The position numbers and the translations under genes are program-made. From Holosporales bacterium (GTDB taxonomy: Bacteria > Pseudomonadota > Alphaproteobacteria > BNTO01), in assembly GCA_031257945.1 (NCBI GenBank), contig JAIRNU010000061.1, positions 1 through 26,343 on the forward strand: a stretch of DNA of 26,343 bases. The letters are read 5' to 3'. The notes under the pieces were generated by a model that saw only the letters and a list, made by a program, of their open reading frames with translations, ran no database searches and was not told where the DNA came from. This document shows, in pieces, positions 15,385 to 23,037 of this stretch; position 1 is the first letter of the stretch, and the number at the start of each line of letters is the position of its first letter.

Positions 15385-15459
15385 CTAATCTGGAGCTCGA
15401 CTCCTGTACCACGCGGGAACAGTCCTTTTCGAACTCAATACTTTTACTAAATACTTCAT
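15385..15459 (-). CDS. 24-aa mini-ORF with an ideal Shine-Dalgarno (leader-peptide candidate)
   Basis: AGGAGG at 15466-15471 is exactly 6 bases before ATG, a stronger ribosome binding site than most genes in this window have. The frame starts MKYLVKVLSSKRTVPAWYRS and ends at TAG after 24 codons. The same frame then stays open for 22 more codons (QEKRPVRFAGPVTAVDYAQW is the main part) before tandem TAA TGA. The stop sits next to hairpin 15354-15377 and the unit ends at the T-run terminator 15225-15267, 50 bases before udg. It could be a leader peptide, a small basic protein, or a longer gene broken by an amber codon. The peptide has no run of a single amino acid typical of classical attenuators. 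Confidence 0.42.
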   Translation of the reverse strand: MKYLVKVLSSKRTVPAWYRSRAPD

Positions 15460-15505
15460 GGTAAGCCTCCTCTAAACTAAAAAACCCTAACTAAAACTCA
15501 AAACA

Positions 15506-15519
15506 TTGAACCGGTTCAA
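15506..15519. promoter_or_regulatory. Perfect 14-bp palindrome, operator candidate
   Basis: TTGAACCGGTTCAA is identical to its reverse complement and lies 35 bases upstream of the Shine-Dalgarno of the mini-ORF, in AT-rich DNA. It has the form of a dimeric repressor site. The minus-strand half TTGAAC could also act as a -35 box, but no clear -10 follows. Regulator unknown. Confidence 0.45.
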
Positions 15520-15735
15520 CAAAATAAAAAATAAGCCAAAACAAAAAACACTCTACGAAGACATTGTTGCAACTTTGCTCGTATGTTAATTATATGGGCA
15601 ATTCGTCGGCAAAATAAACATCAAAAGATAGCCCATAATTTGTGCTTATTTTCTTGCTATTTGCTGCGATGTGTGGATGTATGGCGCTCTTAGCGTTGCC
15701 AGCGTAGGTTTTCGTGGCGGCGGTACTTTCTTCGT

Positions 15736-15797
15736 TATTACAGCAATACTCACCAATACTCCCGCCACAAATATTTATTTTCATTTTTCATACATTA
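15736..15797 (+). repeat. Dispersed AT-rich repeat (copy at 15.8 kb)
   Basis: ATTACAGCAATACTCACCAA continues through CTCCCGCCAC into the shared ATATTTATTTTCATTTTTCA core and CATT, as at 2962-3020 and 6932-6988. It lies 14 bases past the stop of the 1604-aa gene, in the opposite orientation, and lacks the right-hand half. Confidence 0.85.
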
Positions 15798-15810
15798 CTG
15801 TGTCGCCGAA

Positions 15811-18800
15811 CTATTCTACCGTAAGTAAAGAGCTACTTAGCGCGTTAATCTCTGCCACAAGCTGCGCTGTTGGCGAGGTTTGTAGCGTATTATCCGTTAA
15901 ATCGAGGGCTGTAAGGCTGGTATCTCTGAGCGCCTTGATCGCATTAAAAACGTGCAAAAAAGGCGCAGCGCTTTCTCCGGCGTAATTTGACGTCTCAGCA
16001 CCATACACCAAATCCTTGTATTTATACTTAATTGTGCCGACTAGGGCCCCAAGGGCAGTCCTAATCGCATCAGCATTACTCGTTACTATTTCCTCTATTG
16101 TTGGGGCGCCTTCATCATTTTCATTAATTCCGCCATATGCGCTCCCGCCTTCGCCGTCACCTTCATCTTCGCCTTCATCTCCTGGCGTTTCTTCTTCTGT
16201 AATACCATTAAGAATACTCTCTATGATCTCCTCATTTTCCAGAGTCCTTAATTTCGAATACAATGTTCCGTATGACTCAAGCCCCGGATCACAAGGCGTT
16301 CCTATGTAGTTAATCAGCAGCTGGGCCCCGCACTCAAACGCGATACCATTAAGTAAGCCGCAAATAGTGATATCAGCCGGGTGATCTAGCGGCGCACCAA
16401 GCATAAACTCCAGCTCCGCCTCTGTAGCATAAAAATATGATGTTATCTGGGGGGCAAACGCAGCAATGCTGCTATTTGTGCTTTCCTCAAGCTCGTGGTA
16501 ATACTCTGCAACGATTTCATTTTTTTCCGCTAAGACAGTGTTAAAATTATCAGTCACAGTAATAAAATTGTTTTTTATTGTACTGCTTTGTGTTTCAACT
16601 CCACCTTCATCAAAAACTGAAATGATTTCTGTTTTTATCGACGCAGCCTCACCATCTAGTGTATCCTTTGCGTTGTTTACAATCCCTTCTAATGTTAGTT
16701 TCGCGCTCCCTATTGCACCTAAAACATCTGGATAAGCATCGTTATATGCATCTTTGGCTGCTACGATTTTGTCTGCGATTGCGGGTTGAGCTGTAGCAGC
16801 GTTATCTGTTATCGCTGGCTTACAAGTAGTTTCAAAACCGGAAATAGCATTATTTAATGTGGCGTAGACACCATCTAAGTCTTCGGACACACCGATAGCT
16901 CCCACAAACGCGATAGCCGCACCATAAAATTGCTGGTCAACCAATTCTGGCGTCATCGAGTCAATCATACTTTGCAATAGCTCCTTTGTAACGTTTCGTT
17001 CCTCTGATTCAATATCACCATATACATCGCGCAAATTTGATGCTGTAGCAATAAACTGTATCCCAGCGCTAAGTGCTTTAGCTGCAGCGACAAAAGTGGC
17101 CAAGTCCTCTAGCTCAGACTTAACGAGCTCATACGTTGATTCCAGCTCTTCTACTGCAAGTACTACGTTAGCGCCATCTCCTCCATCATACACGCTGGCT
17201 GCGGTATTGACATCCTCAACCGCAGTGGCGAACTGGGAAAGATTATAGTATGCTTTAACGGTGTCAACGTATCCCCTCACAGTTGTATTGAAGGTGACAA
17301 CATCTGACAATGATGATTCCCCCATGTCCTCTTGAATTGCCGATAAAGTAATGAGTTTTTCATTTATGGTGTTACCACTACACTTACTAATATCATCACC
17401 CAAATCTGTAACAGTGCTGTCAAATTGTACGATGCCATTGTACCCAATACATGCCTCAAAGAATTCATTAACGGCGCTACGGTATTGTGCGAAATTATCC
17501 TCAGTAATCACCGTAAGCACAGTACTGTAAGCGTTAGTCAACGTTAAGATTGCAGTGTTTAGGTCCCCAGCCGATTGCATATCAAAGCTGCCAGCAAAAG
17601 TAGCAACAGCCTGAGCAAATCGTTCAATCCAACCGTACGCTTCTGCGGCCGTAATGTATTCCGCTGTAGCTGTGCTGTACTCGCTTGGCAGATTGGCTAC
17701 ATCATCTTGTATTGCAGATAGCGCTGATATAGCATCCTCTAGTGCAGGAAGACTTGTTTCCCCAGTACCATCGCCATACCCATCGAACGCCTCCTGAAAC
17801 TCACCAGCCGCTTCGGCGAAAGCAGCAGATTGCGTTAAGAACTCACTGAAATTCGTTGCCGCTGTGGTGTAGCTATTTACTAGTGTGAAGTACTCTTGGA
17901 TATCCTGACAATTTTGCGGATCTGGTAACGTGCTATTCGCTACCGCTAATTTGGCAATATCTGCCTGCAAATCGCTAACTAGCTCAGCAGAATCAGGAGT
18001 TCCTTTGTAGGCTGTATACGTATCGTTGAAGGTCGAAACTGCCGCAGAAAACTCAGCGATACTGCCATATTGTGCAGCGGCCGTTGCGTACGCGGTGGCT
18101 ATGGCGCAGTAGTCTTCAAAAACATCCTCAGTAAGTGTTACTAGCGCGTTGTTTGCCGTAGCGAGAGAGTCCTTTGCGCTTAGCAGGGCCTCTTGCGTTA
18201 CCTCCGTTTGTTCGGCTTCATATGCCGTTTTGGCGCTGTTAAATGCTGCCATTGCTGCTGCGAAATCTTCTATTGCCGCGCGCTGCGTGGTGCTGTACAT
18301 ATACAACTTCTGCTCTTTTACCGCGCACTCTATAATGGTTTCCTTCACGTCTTTGCACTTATCAAGTATTTTAGCAATATTTAACGGAAGAGAATTACTA
18401 TATGCAGAAGGCAATATACCAGAATAAACCCCGTCTACACTACTTGCATATGTGTTCAACATAGTAAGTAAGTGCTCATTAGTAAGGGCATTAAGTTCCG
18501 CCACGTTTTCTACATCCGCTATTTCTGCGAAATATTGATATACCAGGGCATACAAAGGATCCAATATTTCGTAGCATGCTTGTTGGGTCGTTATAGGCGA
18601 ACTAACCGCAGCTTTAATTAATTCGTTAATGGCCACCGTTGCTGCGTCATTACTGTTGTAAGCGCCGTTATATGCAGTAGAAAATCCCATGAAATCTTCT
18701 TCTTCTGGCTCTCCTCCTTCTCCCGATTCTCCTCCTTCTCCCAATTCTCCTCCTTCTCCCAATTCTCCTCCTTCTCCCAATTCTCCTCCTTCTCCCAATT

Positions 18801-20625
18801 CTCCTCCTTCTCCCAATTCTCCTCCTTCTCCTGGTTCTCCTCCTTCTCCTGGTTCTCCTCCTTCTCCTGGTTCTCCTCCTTCTCCTGGTTCTTCTCCAAG
18901 CTCTACCGGCTGTTCTTGCTCTTGTCCTTCTTCCTCCTCTTCCTGATATATAGTTGCTCCAAGGTATGCCGGCCCATTCCCTAGTATCTTTCTTACGAAC
19001 TGCCATGTCGCATGTAGTGAAGCCGCTCCATCCAGATCCGCAATGTAAAACCATGGAGCAACGTCGCTTGGCTCAACCACAACAGCACCATCTAATTTTT
19101 CGACTAAAGGAGCTGATAATAATTCGTATAATTGCTCTTGCTTGGAATATAAGGAGGGGTACAGGATCATCCTGACCAACTGTCCGTAGTTGTACCATAA
19201 ATCGGGATCAAGGTTATGTTCTTGAAAAAACGCAGACAATTCATTATCCACCTCAGATTCCTGGCTTAAGGCCTTTATAAATTGATGTAACTGTTCAATA
19301 CTTAAAATTGGGTTATTTACAAATAAAATTGATTCGCTACTATTATAATTACCGCTAAAGGCCCCTGTCTCCCCTTCGTCTACTTCGCCCCCTTCTGGTA
19401 CATCAGGGTTTTCTTCCGCTACAGTACCTGAGATAAAAGCTATTGCTGGGGTTTTGAGCAGTAACTCCCGTAATTTAGCATTCTCGACAGCATTTATATG
19501 GTTCATGTAAATTTCTTTGCCAATGTCGTACAGGCAATTCATCAAAGTAAGGCCGGGCTGGGCAAACTTCCCAATCAACACCTTTTTCTCCGTAGCATTT
19601 GCGCTAGCTGCAACCTTTGCTAAAAGCATTGGCCATATGTATCCCGCTGTGCGCGTAATATTGCTTAAGTTTATTATATTTGTTGTTGCGGGGGCTTGCT
19701 CAAGAGCTAATAGAATATCCTTTATTTGTGATAGTTGGCCATTAATACCGTACTGCGAAAAGTGTGCTAATAACGCGTTATCTGCAGGTAGTTCTGTTGC
19801 TTGTAAAAACGACGACGCCCTATTCGTTACGATCTTCAGCAATGCCTCATACATGGATTTGAGCGTTCCATGGCACGCATTAATAGCTGCGCGAATCTCT
19901 GCGTCCTTCAGCGGTAAATCGCCATTAGTAAACACTGTAAGCGCAGAAACGTCAGTTTTTAATGCTGCTATCAACGATACGAGTCCACCATCTTGGGCAG
20001 ACAAATCCCCCCAATTTAAAAGGCTTGCCGTACCAAGTAAGCTGTTTTGTACAAACTGCAGAAGCTGGCATATCGAAACATTATTAACATTATAGGCTGC
20101 AAGGGACAGGTTATCCGCGCTCCCCAGCCCTAAACTCTCGTCATTTATTTGGATAATCGCTTGCTTGAGCCTGCCCCATATAGTAATACTCTCTTTTAAT
20201 GCGGTGTCCGTTGCGTTCCCAATACTATCCATTGCAATTGATTTTACCAACAGATCAAGTATTTCGTTTAGACGACTGTGTGCGGCGGCGATCCCTATTG
20301 GCATGCATGGAAAACCCGGGACCCCAAGCATTGCTTTGACGCTGTAGTCTACTGTGCCATGCATATCTTCGTTTAGTATATTAAGGATTTTATTTAGTCT
20401 GTATGTTGGAATAGTCGGGCTTCCGTTCAAAATACCTTTTATTTGGTTCAGTTTACTTAATATACTCGCGTCAGCTGGTGTTAGCAAGTTTATCGCACTG
20501 ATAATATCTTCTATGCCAACCTGAGGGCTTTGTTCGCACCATATATTTACATGCCATGGCAGAGCACACGAAACAACAAGTATATAACGAAAGTAAGTAA
20601 CTTTCCCCCAGAGTGTACGCAACAT
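15811..20625 (-). CDS. Giant secreted alpha-helical repeat protein (1604 aa), family not recognised
   Basis: I recognise no family. The ATG at 20625 starts a membrane-targeting segment (YFRYILVVSCALPW). Cleavage may be by signal peptidase I, or VVSC at Cys20 may be a lipobox. Residues 30-555 are mostly helical with Leu/Ile-rich segments (LNKILNILNED, HSRLNEILDLLVKS). Residues of about 561-643 are an acidic low-complexity hinge with GEGGEP/GEGGEL hexapeptides. Residues of about 783-1192 hold six tandem repeats of 65-73 residues with the pattern FxxAVxxF...Y...L...Y...AxxYg, suggesting a helical-bundle rod. A second acidic linker (PGDEGEDEGDGEGG) is near 1500. The C-terminus has one LRR-like strand (LTALDLTDNTL), echoing the LFELDLSNTDL cap of the 901-aa LRR protein. 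It is very low in Trp and in Cys. No enzymatic motif is visible. Likely surface or effector protein, by inference. Confidence 0.8.
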   Translation of the reverse strand: MLRTLWGKVTYFRYILVVSCALPWHVNIWCEQSPQVGIEDIISAINLLTPADASILSKLNQIKGILNGSPTIPTYRLNKILNILNEDMHGTVDYSVKAMLGVPGFPCMPIGIAAAHSRLNEILDLLVKSIAMDSIGNATDTALKESITIWGRLKQAIIQINDESLGLGSADNLSLAAYNVNNVSICQLLQFVQNSLLGTASLLNWGDLSAQDGGLVSLIAALKTDVSALTVFTNGDLPLKDAEIRAAINACHGTLKSMYEALLKIVTNRASSFLQATELPADNALLAHFSQYGINGQLSQIKDILLALEQAPATTNIINLSNITRTAGYIWPMLLAKVAASANATEKKVLIGKFAQPGLTLMNCLYDIGKEIYMNHINAVENAKLRELLLKTPAIAFISGTVAEENPDVPEGGEVDEGETGAFSGNYNSSESILFVNNPILSIEQLHQFIKALSQESEVDNELSAFFQEHNLDPDLWYNYGQLVRMILYPSLYSKQEQLYELLSAPLVEKLDGAVVVEPSDVAPWFYIADLDGAASLHATWQFVRKILGNGPAYLGATIYQEEEEEGQEQEQPVELGEEPGEGGEPGEGGEPGEGGEPGEGGELGEGGELGEGGELGEGGELGEGGELGEGGESGEGGEPEEEDFMGFSTAYNGAYNSNDAATVAINELIKAAVSSPITTQQACYEILDPLYALVYQYFAEIADVENVAELNALTNEHLLTMLNTYASSVDGVYSGILPSAYSNSLPLNIAKILDKCKDVKETIIECAVKEQKLYMYSTTQRAAIEDFAAAMAAFNSAKTAYEAEQTEVTQEALLSAKDSLATANNALVTLTEDVFEDYCAIATAYATAAAQYGSIAEFSAAVSTFNDTYTAYKGTPDSAELVSDLQADIAKLAVANSTLPDPQNCQDIQEYFTLVNSYTTAATNFSEFLTQSAAFAEAAGEFQEAFDGYGDGTGETSLPALEDAISALSAIQDDVANLPSEYSTATAEYITAAEAYGWIERFAQAVATFAGSFDMQSAGDLNTAILTLTNAYSTVLTVITEDNFAQYRSAVNEFFEACIGYNGIVQFDSTVTDLGDDISKCSGNTINEKLITLSAIQEDMGESSLSDVVTFNTTVRGYVDTVKAYYNLSQFATAVEDVNTAASVYDGGDGANVVLAVEELESTYELVKSELEDLATFVAAAKALSAGIQFIATASNLRDVYGDIESEERNVTKELLQSMIDSMTPELVDQQFYGAAIAFVGAIGVSEDLDGVYATLNNAISGFETTCKPAITDNAATAQPAIADKIVAAKDAYNDAYPDVLGAIGSAKLTLEGIVNNAKDTLDGEAASIKTEIISVFDEGGVETQSSTIKNNFITVTDNFNTVLAEKNEIVAEYYHELEESTNSSIAAFAPQITSYFYATEAELEFMLGAPLDHPADITICGLLNGIAFECGAQLLINYIGTPCDPGLESYGTLYSKLRTLENEEIIESILNGITEEETPGDEGEDEGDGEGGSAYGGINENDEGAPTIEEIVTSNADAIRTALGALVGTIKYKYKDLVYGAETSNYAGESAAPFLHVFNAIKALRDTSLTALDLTDNTLQTSPTAQLVAEINALSSSLLTVE
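17050..18279 (-). repeat. Six divergent helical protein repeats of 65-73 residues
   Basis: Repeat starts (protein residue): about 783 (AAIEDFAAAMAAFNSAKTAY), 855 (SIAEFSAAVSTFNDTYTAY), 926 (SEFLTQSAAFAEAAGEFQEA), 999 (WIERFAQAVATFAGSF), 1064 (GIVQFDSTVTDLGDDI) and 1129 (LSQFATAVEDVNTAASVY). Each is followed by LxxLxxIxxxL and an aromatic-spaced helix ending in a Tyr-Gly/Asn turn. They are seen at protein level only, so the duplication is old. Confidence 0.7.
18706..18894 (-). repeat. Eleven or so tandem 18-bp units encoding GEGGE(P/L)
   Basis: On the plus strand TTCTCCTCCTTCTCCCAA or ...CCTGG units repeat about ten times with single-base differences: the P-type units cluster on one side and the L-type on the other, a sign of recent local expansion. 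All indels in multiples of 18 keep the frame. Confidence 0.93.
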
Positions 20626-20643
20626 TTTCTTTAGGTTATCAAA

Positions 20644-20670
20644 TTATCCCCAATAAATGTTATATCCACA
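20644..20670. other. DnaA-box-like sequences upstream of the 1604-aa gene
   Basis: TTATCCCCA at 20644-20652 differs at one base from the DnaA 9-mer TTATCCACA, and TTATATCCACA at 20660-20670 contains a 7-base match. They lie in a 91-base AT-rich gap, 0.8 kb downstream of dnaA. Two imperfect boxes do not make an origin. Confidence 0.2.
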
Positions 20671-20716
20671 CCATTAAAATTTGATTAACAAAGCTGCATA
20701 TTAGAAACTGAAGCTG

Positions 20717-21457
20717 TTAGGGACAGGGCGAAAAACGCTTGATTTCCCCAGGCTTCATGTTATCCAAACGGAAGGTCCCGTATTCTGTGCGGATCAACCG
20801 GCTAACCTGCGCCCCCCAAAAATTCGCGATCTTACGGATTTCTCTGTTTTTTCCCTCGATTAACCTAAAAGAACACCAAAAATTTTTGTGAGTACCAAGT
20901 ATGGCGCTAAGGGGCGCCTCAAACTCTACAATAAAAGGTTTATAGCGCAACCCATCAATACATACCTCAGCAATATTAAATTTAGATTGTGAAGTATCGG
21001 CCCCATGGCAACAACTCAAAAACTTTTTCAAATCAATAGAGCCGAATAGGCGAACCTTATACGTTCGCACAATATCGTTCGATTTTTCCATCTGGAACGC
21101 TAAAGCGCTATCATCCGTCAAAAGCAGTAGCCCTTCCGAGTTAATATCCAGCCTTCCGATGGAAATTACGCGCCCTATACCGTATTTTTTAACAGCCTCA
21201 AAAACAGTGGTTCTGTGCTGTGGATCCTTGTGTGTCGTAATTTCTCCAACAGGCTTATAATAAAGCCAAATGCTAGCAGATTTATCGCTGCTTAGCACTG
21301 GCTCCCCTTTAAAAACAATACTATCTTGGCCATCGACAAAACATACAGGTGTCGTTATTATGCTGCCATTAACAGAAACCTCTCCATTTTTGATGAATTT
21401 CTCGGCATCGCGCCTGGAGCACACATTCCGCGATGATAAAAACTTCGCCAGCCTCAT
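20717..21457 (-). CDS. RsuA/RluB-family 16S/23S rRNA pseudouridine synthase
   Basis: Converts a specific uridine in rRNA to pseudouridine. The N-terminal S4 RNA-binding domain (MRLAKFLSSRNVCSRRDAEK) is followed by the catalytic domain with GRLDINSEGLLLLTDD, whose Asp104 is the catalytic residue, and by the family motif EGKNREIRKI. I chose the ATG at 21457, which starts directly with the S4 domain. A TTG at 21481 would add eight residues, and neither start has a strong Shine-Dalgarno. It is 28 bases after dnaA, probably cotranscribed. The WLYYKPVGEITTHKDPQHRT region is closest to RluB-type enzymes, which act on helix 69-90 region uridines of 23S rRNA in well-studied species. RluB versus RluE/F or RsuA is not certain. 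Confidence 0.88.
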   Translation of the reverse strand: MRLAKFLSSRNVCSRRDAEKFIKNGEVSVNGSIITTPVCFVDGQDSIVFKGEPVLSSDKSASIWLYYKPVGEITTHKDPQHRTTVFEAVKKYGIGRVISIGRLDINSEGLLLLTDDSALAFQMEKSNDIVRTYKVRLFGSIDLKKFLSCCHGADTSQSKFNIAEVCIDGLRYKPFIVEFEAPLSAILGTHKNFWCSFRLIEGKNREIRKIANFWGAQVSRLIRTEYGTFRLDNMKPGEIKRFSPCP

Positions 21458-21485
21458 TTTTTCACAGAACATATCTATCAAACAG

Positions 21486-22901
21486 CTAAATAGTCAATAA
21501 AGCTTTCAAAACGTCGACGTCATGAGCGAACTCAGAATCCGTAGCGTAAAGTTCTTGCACCTTCTTCACGGCATGCATAACGGTTGTGTGATCGCGCCCT
21601 CCGAATTTTCTCCCAATTTCGAGGAGAGATTTAGTAGTAAGCGTTTTGCAAAGGAACATAGCAATTTGCCTTGGCTTAGAAAACGCCTGCTGCCGGCGGT
21701 TCGACAACAAATCAGACATTTTTATGCGGAAAAGATCGCATGTGCGCTGCTGGATATCCTCCATGGTAACGTATTTCTCGTTAGAGCGGATAAGGTCGTG
21801 CAACACCTCCTTCGTCGTCTCTAACGTAATTGCGCGGCCAACTAGCGATGCTTGCGCAACAATCCTGTTAAGCGCCCCCTCGAGCTCCCTAACGTTAGAC
21901 GTTATTTTCGCAGAAAGAAATTCTATAACATCTTTAGGGATATCTATGTTCAAAAGCTCGGCTTTGGACTGCAGGATCCCTAGCCTAAGTTCGTACGTTG
22001 TAGGGTGGATATCCGCGACTAGCCCCCACCCAAGCCTCGATTTAAGACGATCACCAATATTCTCAAGGTCAGACGGGGATTTATCAGCTGAAATTACTAC
22101 CTGTTTATTGTTATCCACTAGCGCGTTAAAAGTATGAAAAAATTCCTCTTGGGTAGTTTCTTTCCCGCCAATAAACTGGAAATCGTCGATCATTAGGACG
22201 TCGACAGAGCGCAATTGCGCCTTAAAACTCATCGTATCTTTAAAGCGCAGGGAGCGAATAAACTGATACATGAACTGCTCCGCGGAAAGGTACATAATGC
22301 GGCGCTTCGTATGATTCGTGCGAATTTTCCAGGCTGTAGCATGCATAAGGTGCGTTTTGCCCAACCCGACCCCGCCATACAAAAAAAGCGGGTTAAATTG
22401 GGGTTTATCAGAATCTGCTACGCGTAAAGCCGCGGCATATGCGAATTCATTTGGCTTTCCAACGATGAAGTTATCAAAGGTAAACCGCTTGTCTAACAAG
22501 CTGCATTGCTCGGCTGTTTCATTGTTGGCGCTTTGCTCGTCAACATTAGCATTACCGGGTTCGTGTTCCACCCCAGATGACGACGGCAAAAGCGGGCAAT
22601 CAGCATCGGGATTAGCAACTACGACCTCGATAGAGGAAACCTGAGGCAAGTATTTCCGCCAAAACAAGAGGAGCTCTTCGGGGTACTGCGATGACAGCCT
22701 ATCCTTTACCAATCGCTTAGTCGCATGCATTAAAAGTACGCCGTCGGTAAAACTGTGCGGGACCACCTGAGAAAACCAACTCTGGCAACACCCAGGGCCG
22801 AGGGTCTTAGTGATATCACGCAACACACTTTCCCACGTTTTCTCTAGTGTATTGTGTTCTACATCGCTTTCACGCAAAATCACAATGTTTCCCGCCTGCA
22901 T
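21486..22901 (-). CDS. dnaA: Chromosomal replication initiator DnaA
   Basis: AAA+ ATPase that binds DnaA boxes and melts oriC. From the ATG at 22901 (471 aa) the order is domain I (LEKTWESVLRDI, from about residue 18), a variable linker (about 100-135), the ATPase with Walker A GGVGLGKTH (176-184), Walker B VLMIDDFQF (Asp239-240) and the sensor region (LKSRLGWGLVADI), and domain IV with the signature GGRDHTTVMHAVKKV (from about 434) that reads the box. A TTG at 22958 would add 19 residues without gain. No obvious Shine-Dalgarno. The family is normal in length and all key residues are present. It follows the metallophosphatase gene by 136 bases on the same strand. No convincing oriC is visible nearby. 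Confidence 0.95.
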   Translation of the reverse strand: MQAGNIVILRESDVEHNTLEKTWESVLRDITKTLGPGCCQSWFSQVVPHSFTDGVLLMHATKRLVKDRLSSQYPEELLLFWRKYLPQVSSIEVVVANPDADCPLLPSSSGVEHEPGNANVDEQSANNETAEQCSLLDKRFTFDNFIVGKPNEFAYAAALRVADSDKPQFNPLFLYGGVGLGKTHLMHATAWKIRTNHTKRRIMYLSAEQFMYQFIRSLRFKDTMSFKAQLRSVDVLMIDDFQFIGGKETTQEEFFHTFNALVDNNKQVVISADKSPSDLENIGDRLKSRLGWGLVADIHPTTYELRLGILQSKAELLNIDIPKDVIEFLSAKITSNVRELEGALNRIVAQASLVGRAITLETTKEVLHDLIRSNEKYVTMEDIQQRTCDLFRIKMSDLLSNRRQQAFSKPRQIAMFLCKTLTTKSLLEIGRKFGGRDHTTVMHAVKKVQELYATDSEFAHDVDVLKALLTI

Positions 22902-23037
22902 CGCTAGAAAAAAATACCCGCACAAATGAAGATAGTACAAGTTCCCCTTTTTGTGCAAAAAAAATAACTCGCCAGAAATCGGGGCTTTTTCGGTGGGGGG
23001 AGGAGGAAAGTAGGCTAGCGTAATAATTTAAGCAAAA

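Larger units (their letters stand above)
15194..15810. other. 617-base region without a large gene
   Basis: It contains a minus-strand mini-ORF with an ideal Shine-Dalgarno, a perfect 14-base palindrome upstream of it, two oppositely directed hairpin terminators, and a dispersed repeat copy at the right end (15736-15797). A 66-codon plus-strand frame at 15250-15450 runs across the hairpins without a ribosome binding site and is probably not a gene. Confidence 0.65.

Noticed and set aside
15225..15400. tmRNA, SRP RNA or 6S RNA
   Set aside because: No tRNA-like ends, tag codons, GGAAGCAGCC-type loop or long bulged helix of those RNAs could be recognised.
15250..15450. 66-codon plus-strand frame as a branched-chain amino acid leader peptide
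   Set aside because: It has Ile/Leu/Val codons near a terminator hairpin, but no ribosome binding site, runs through the hairpin, and no biosynthetic gene follows on that strand. The minus-strand mini-ORF has far better initiation signals.
18689..18946. Pro/Ser-rich plus-strand frame and Arg- or Glu-rich minus-strand frames
   Set aside because: All are other readings of the 18-base GEGGE repeat. Only the 1604-codon frame extends across the region.
20644..20670. Replication origin near dnaA
   Set aside because: Only one 8-of-9 DnaA box and one partial box, in a 91-base gap downstream of the pseudouridine synthase gene, with no box cluster or DNA-unwinding element. Kept only as a low-confidence note.
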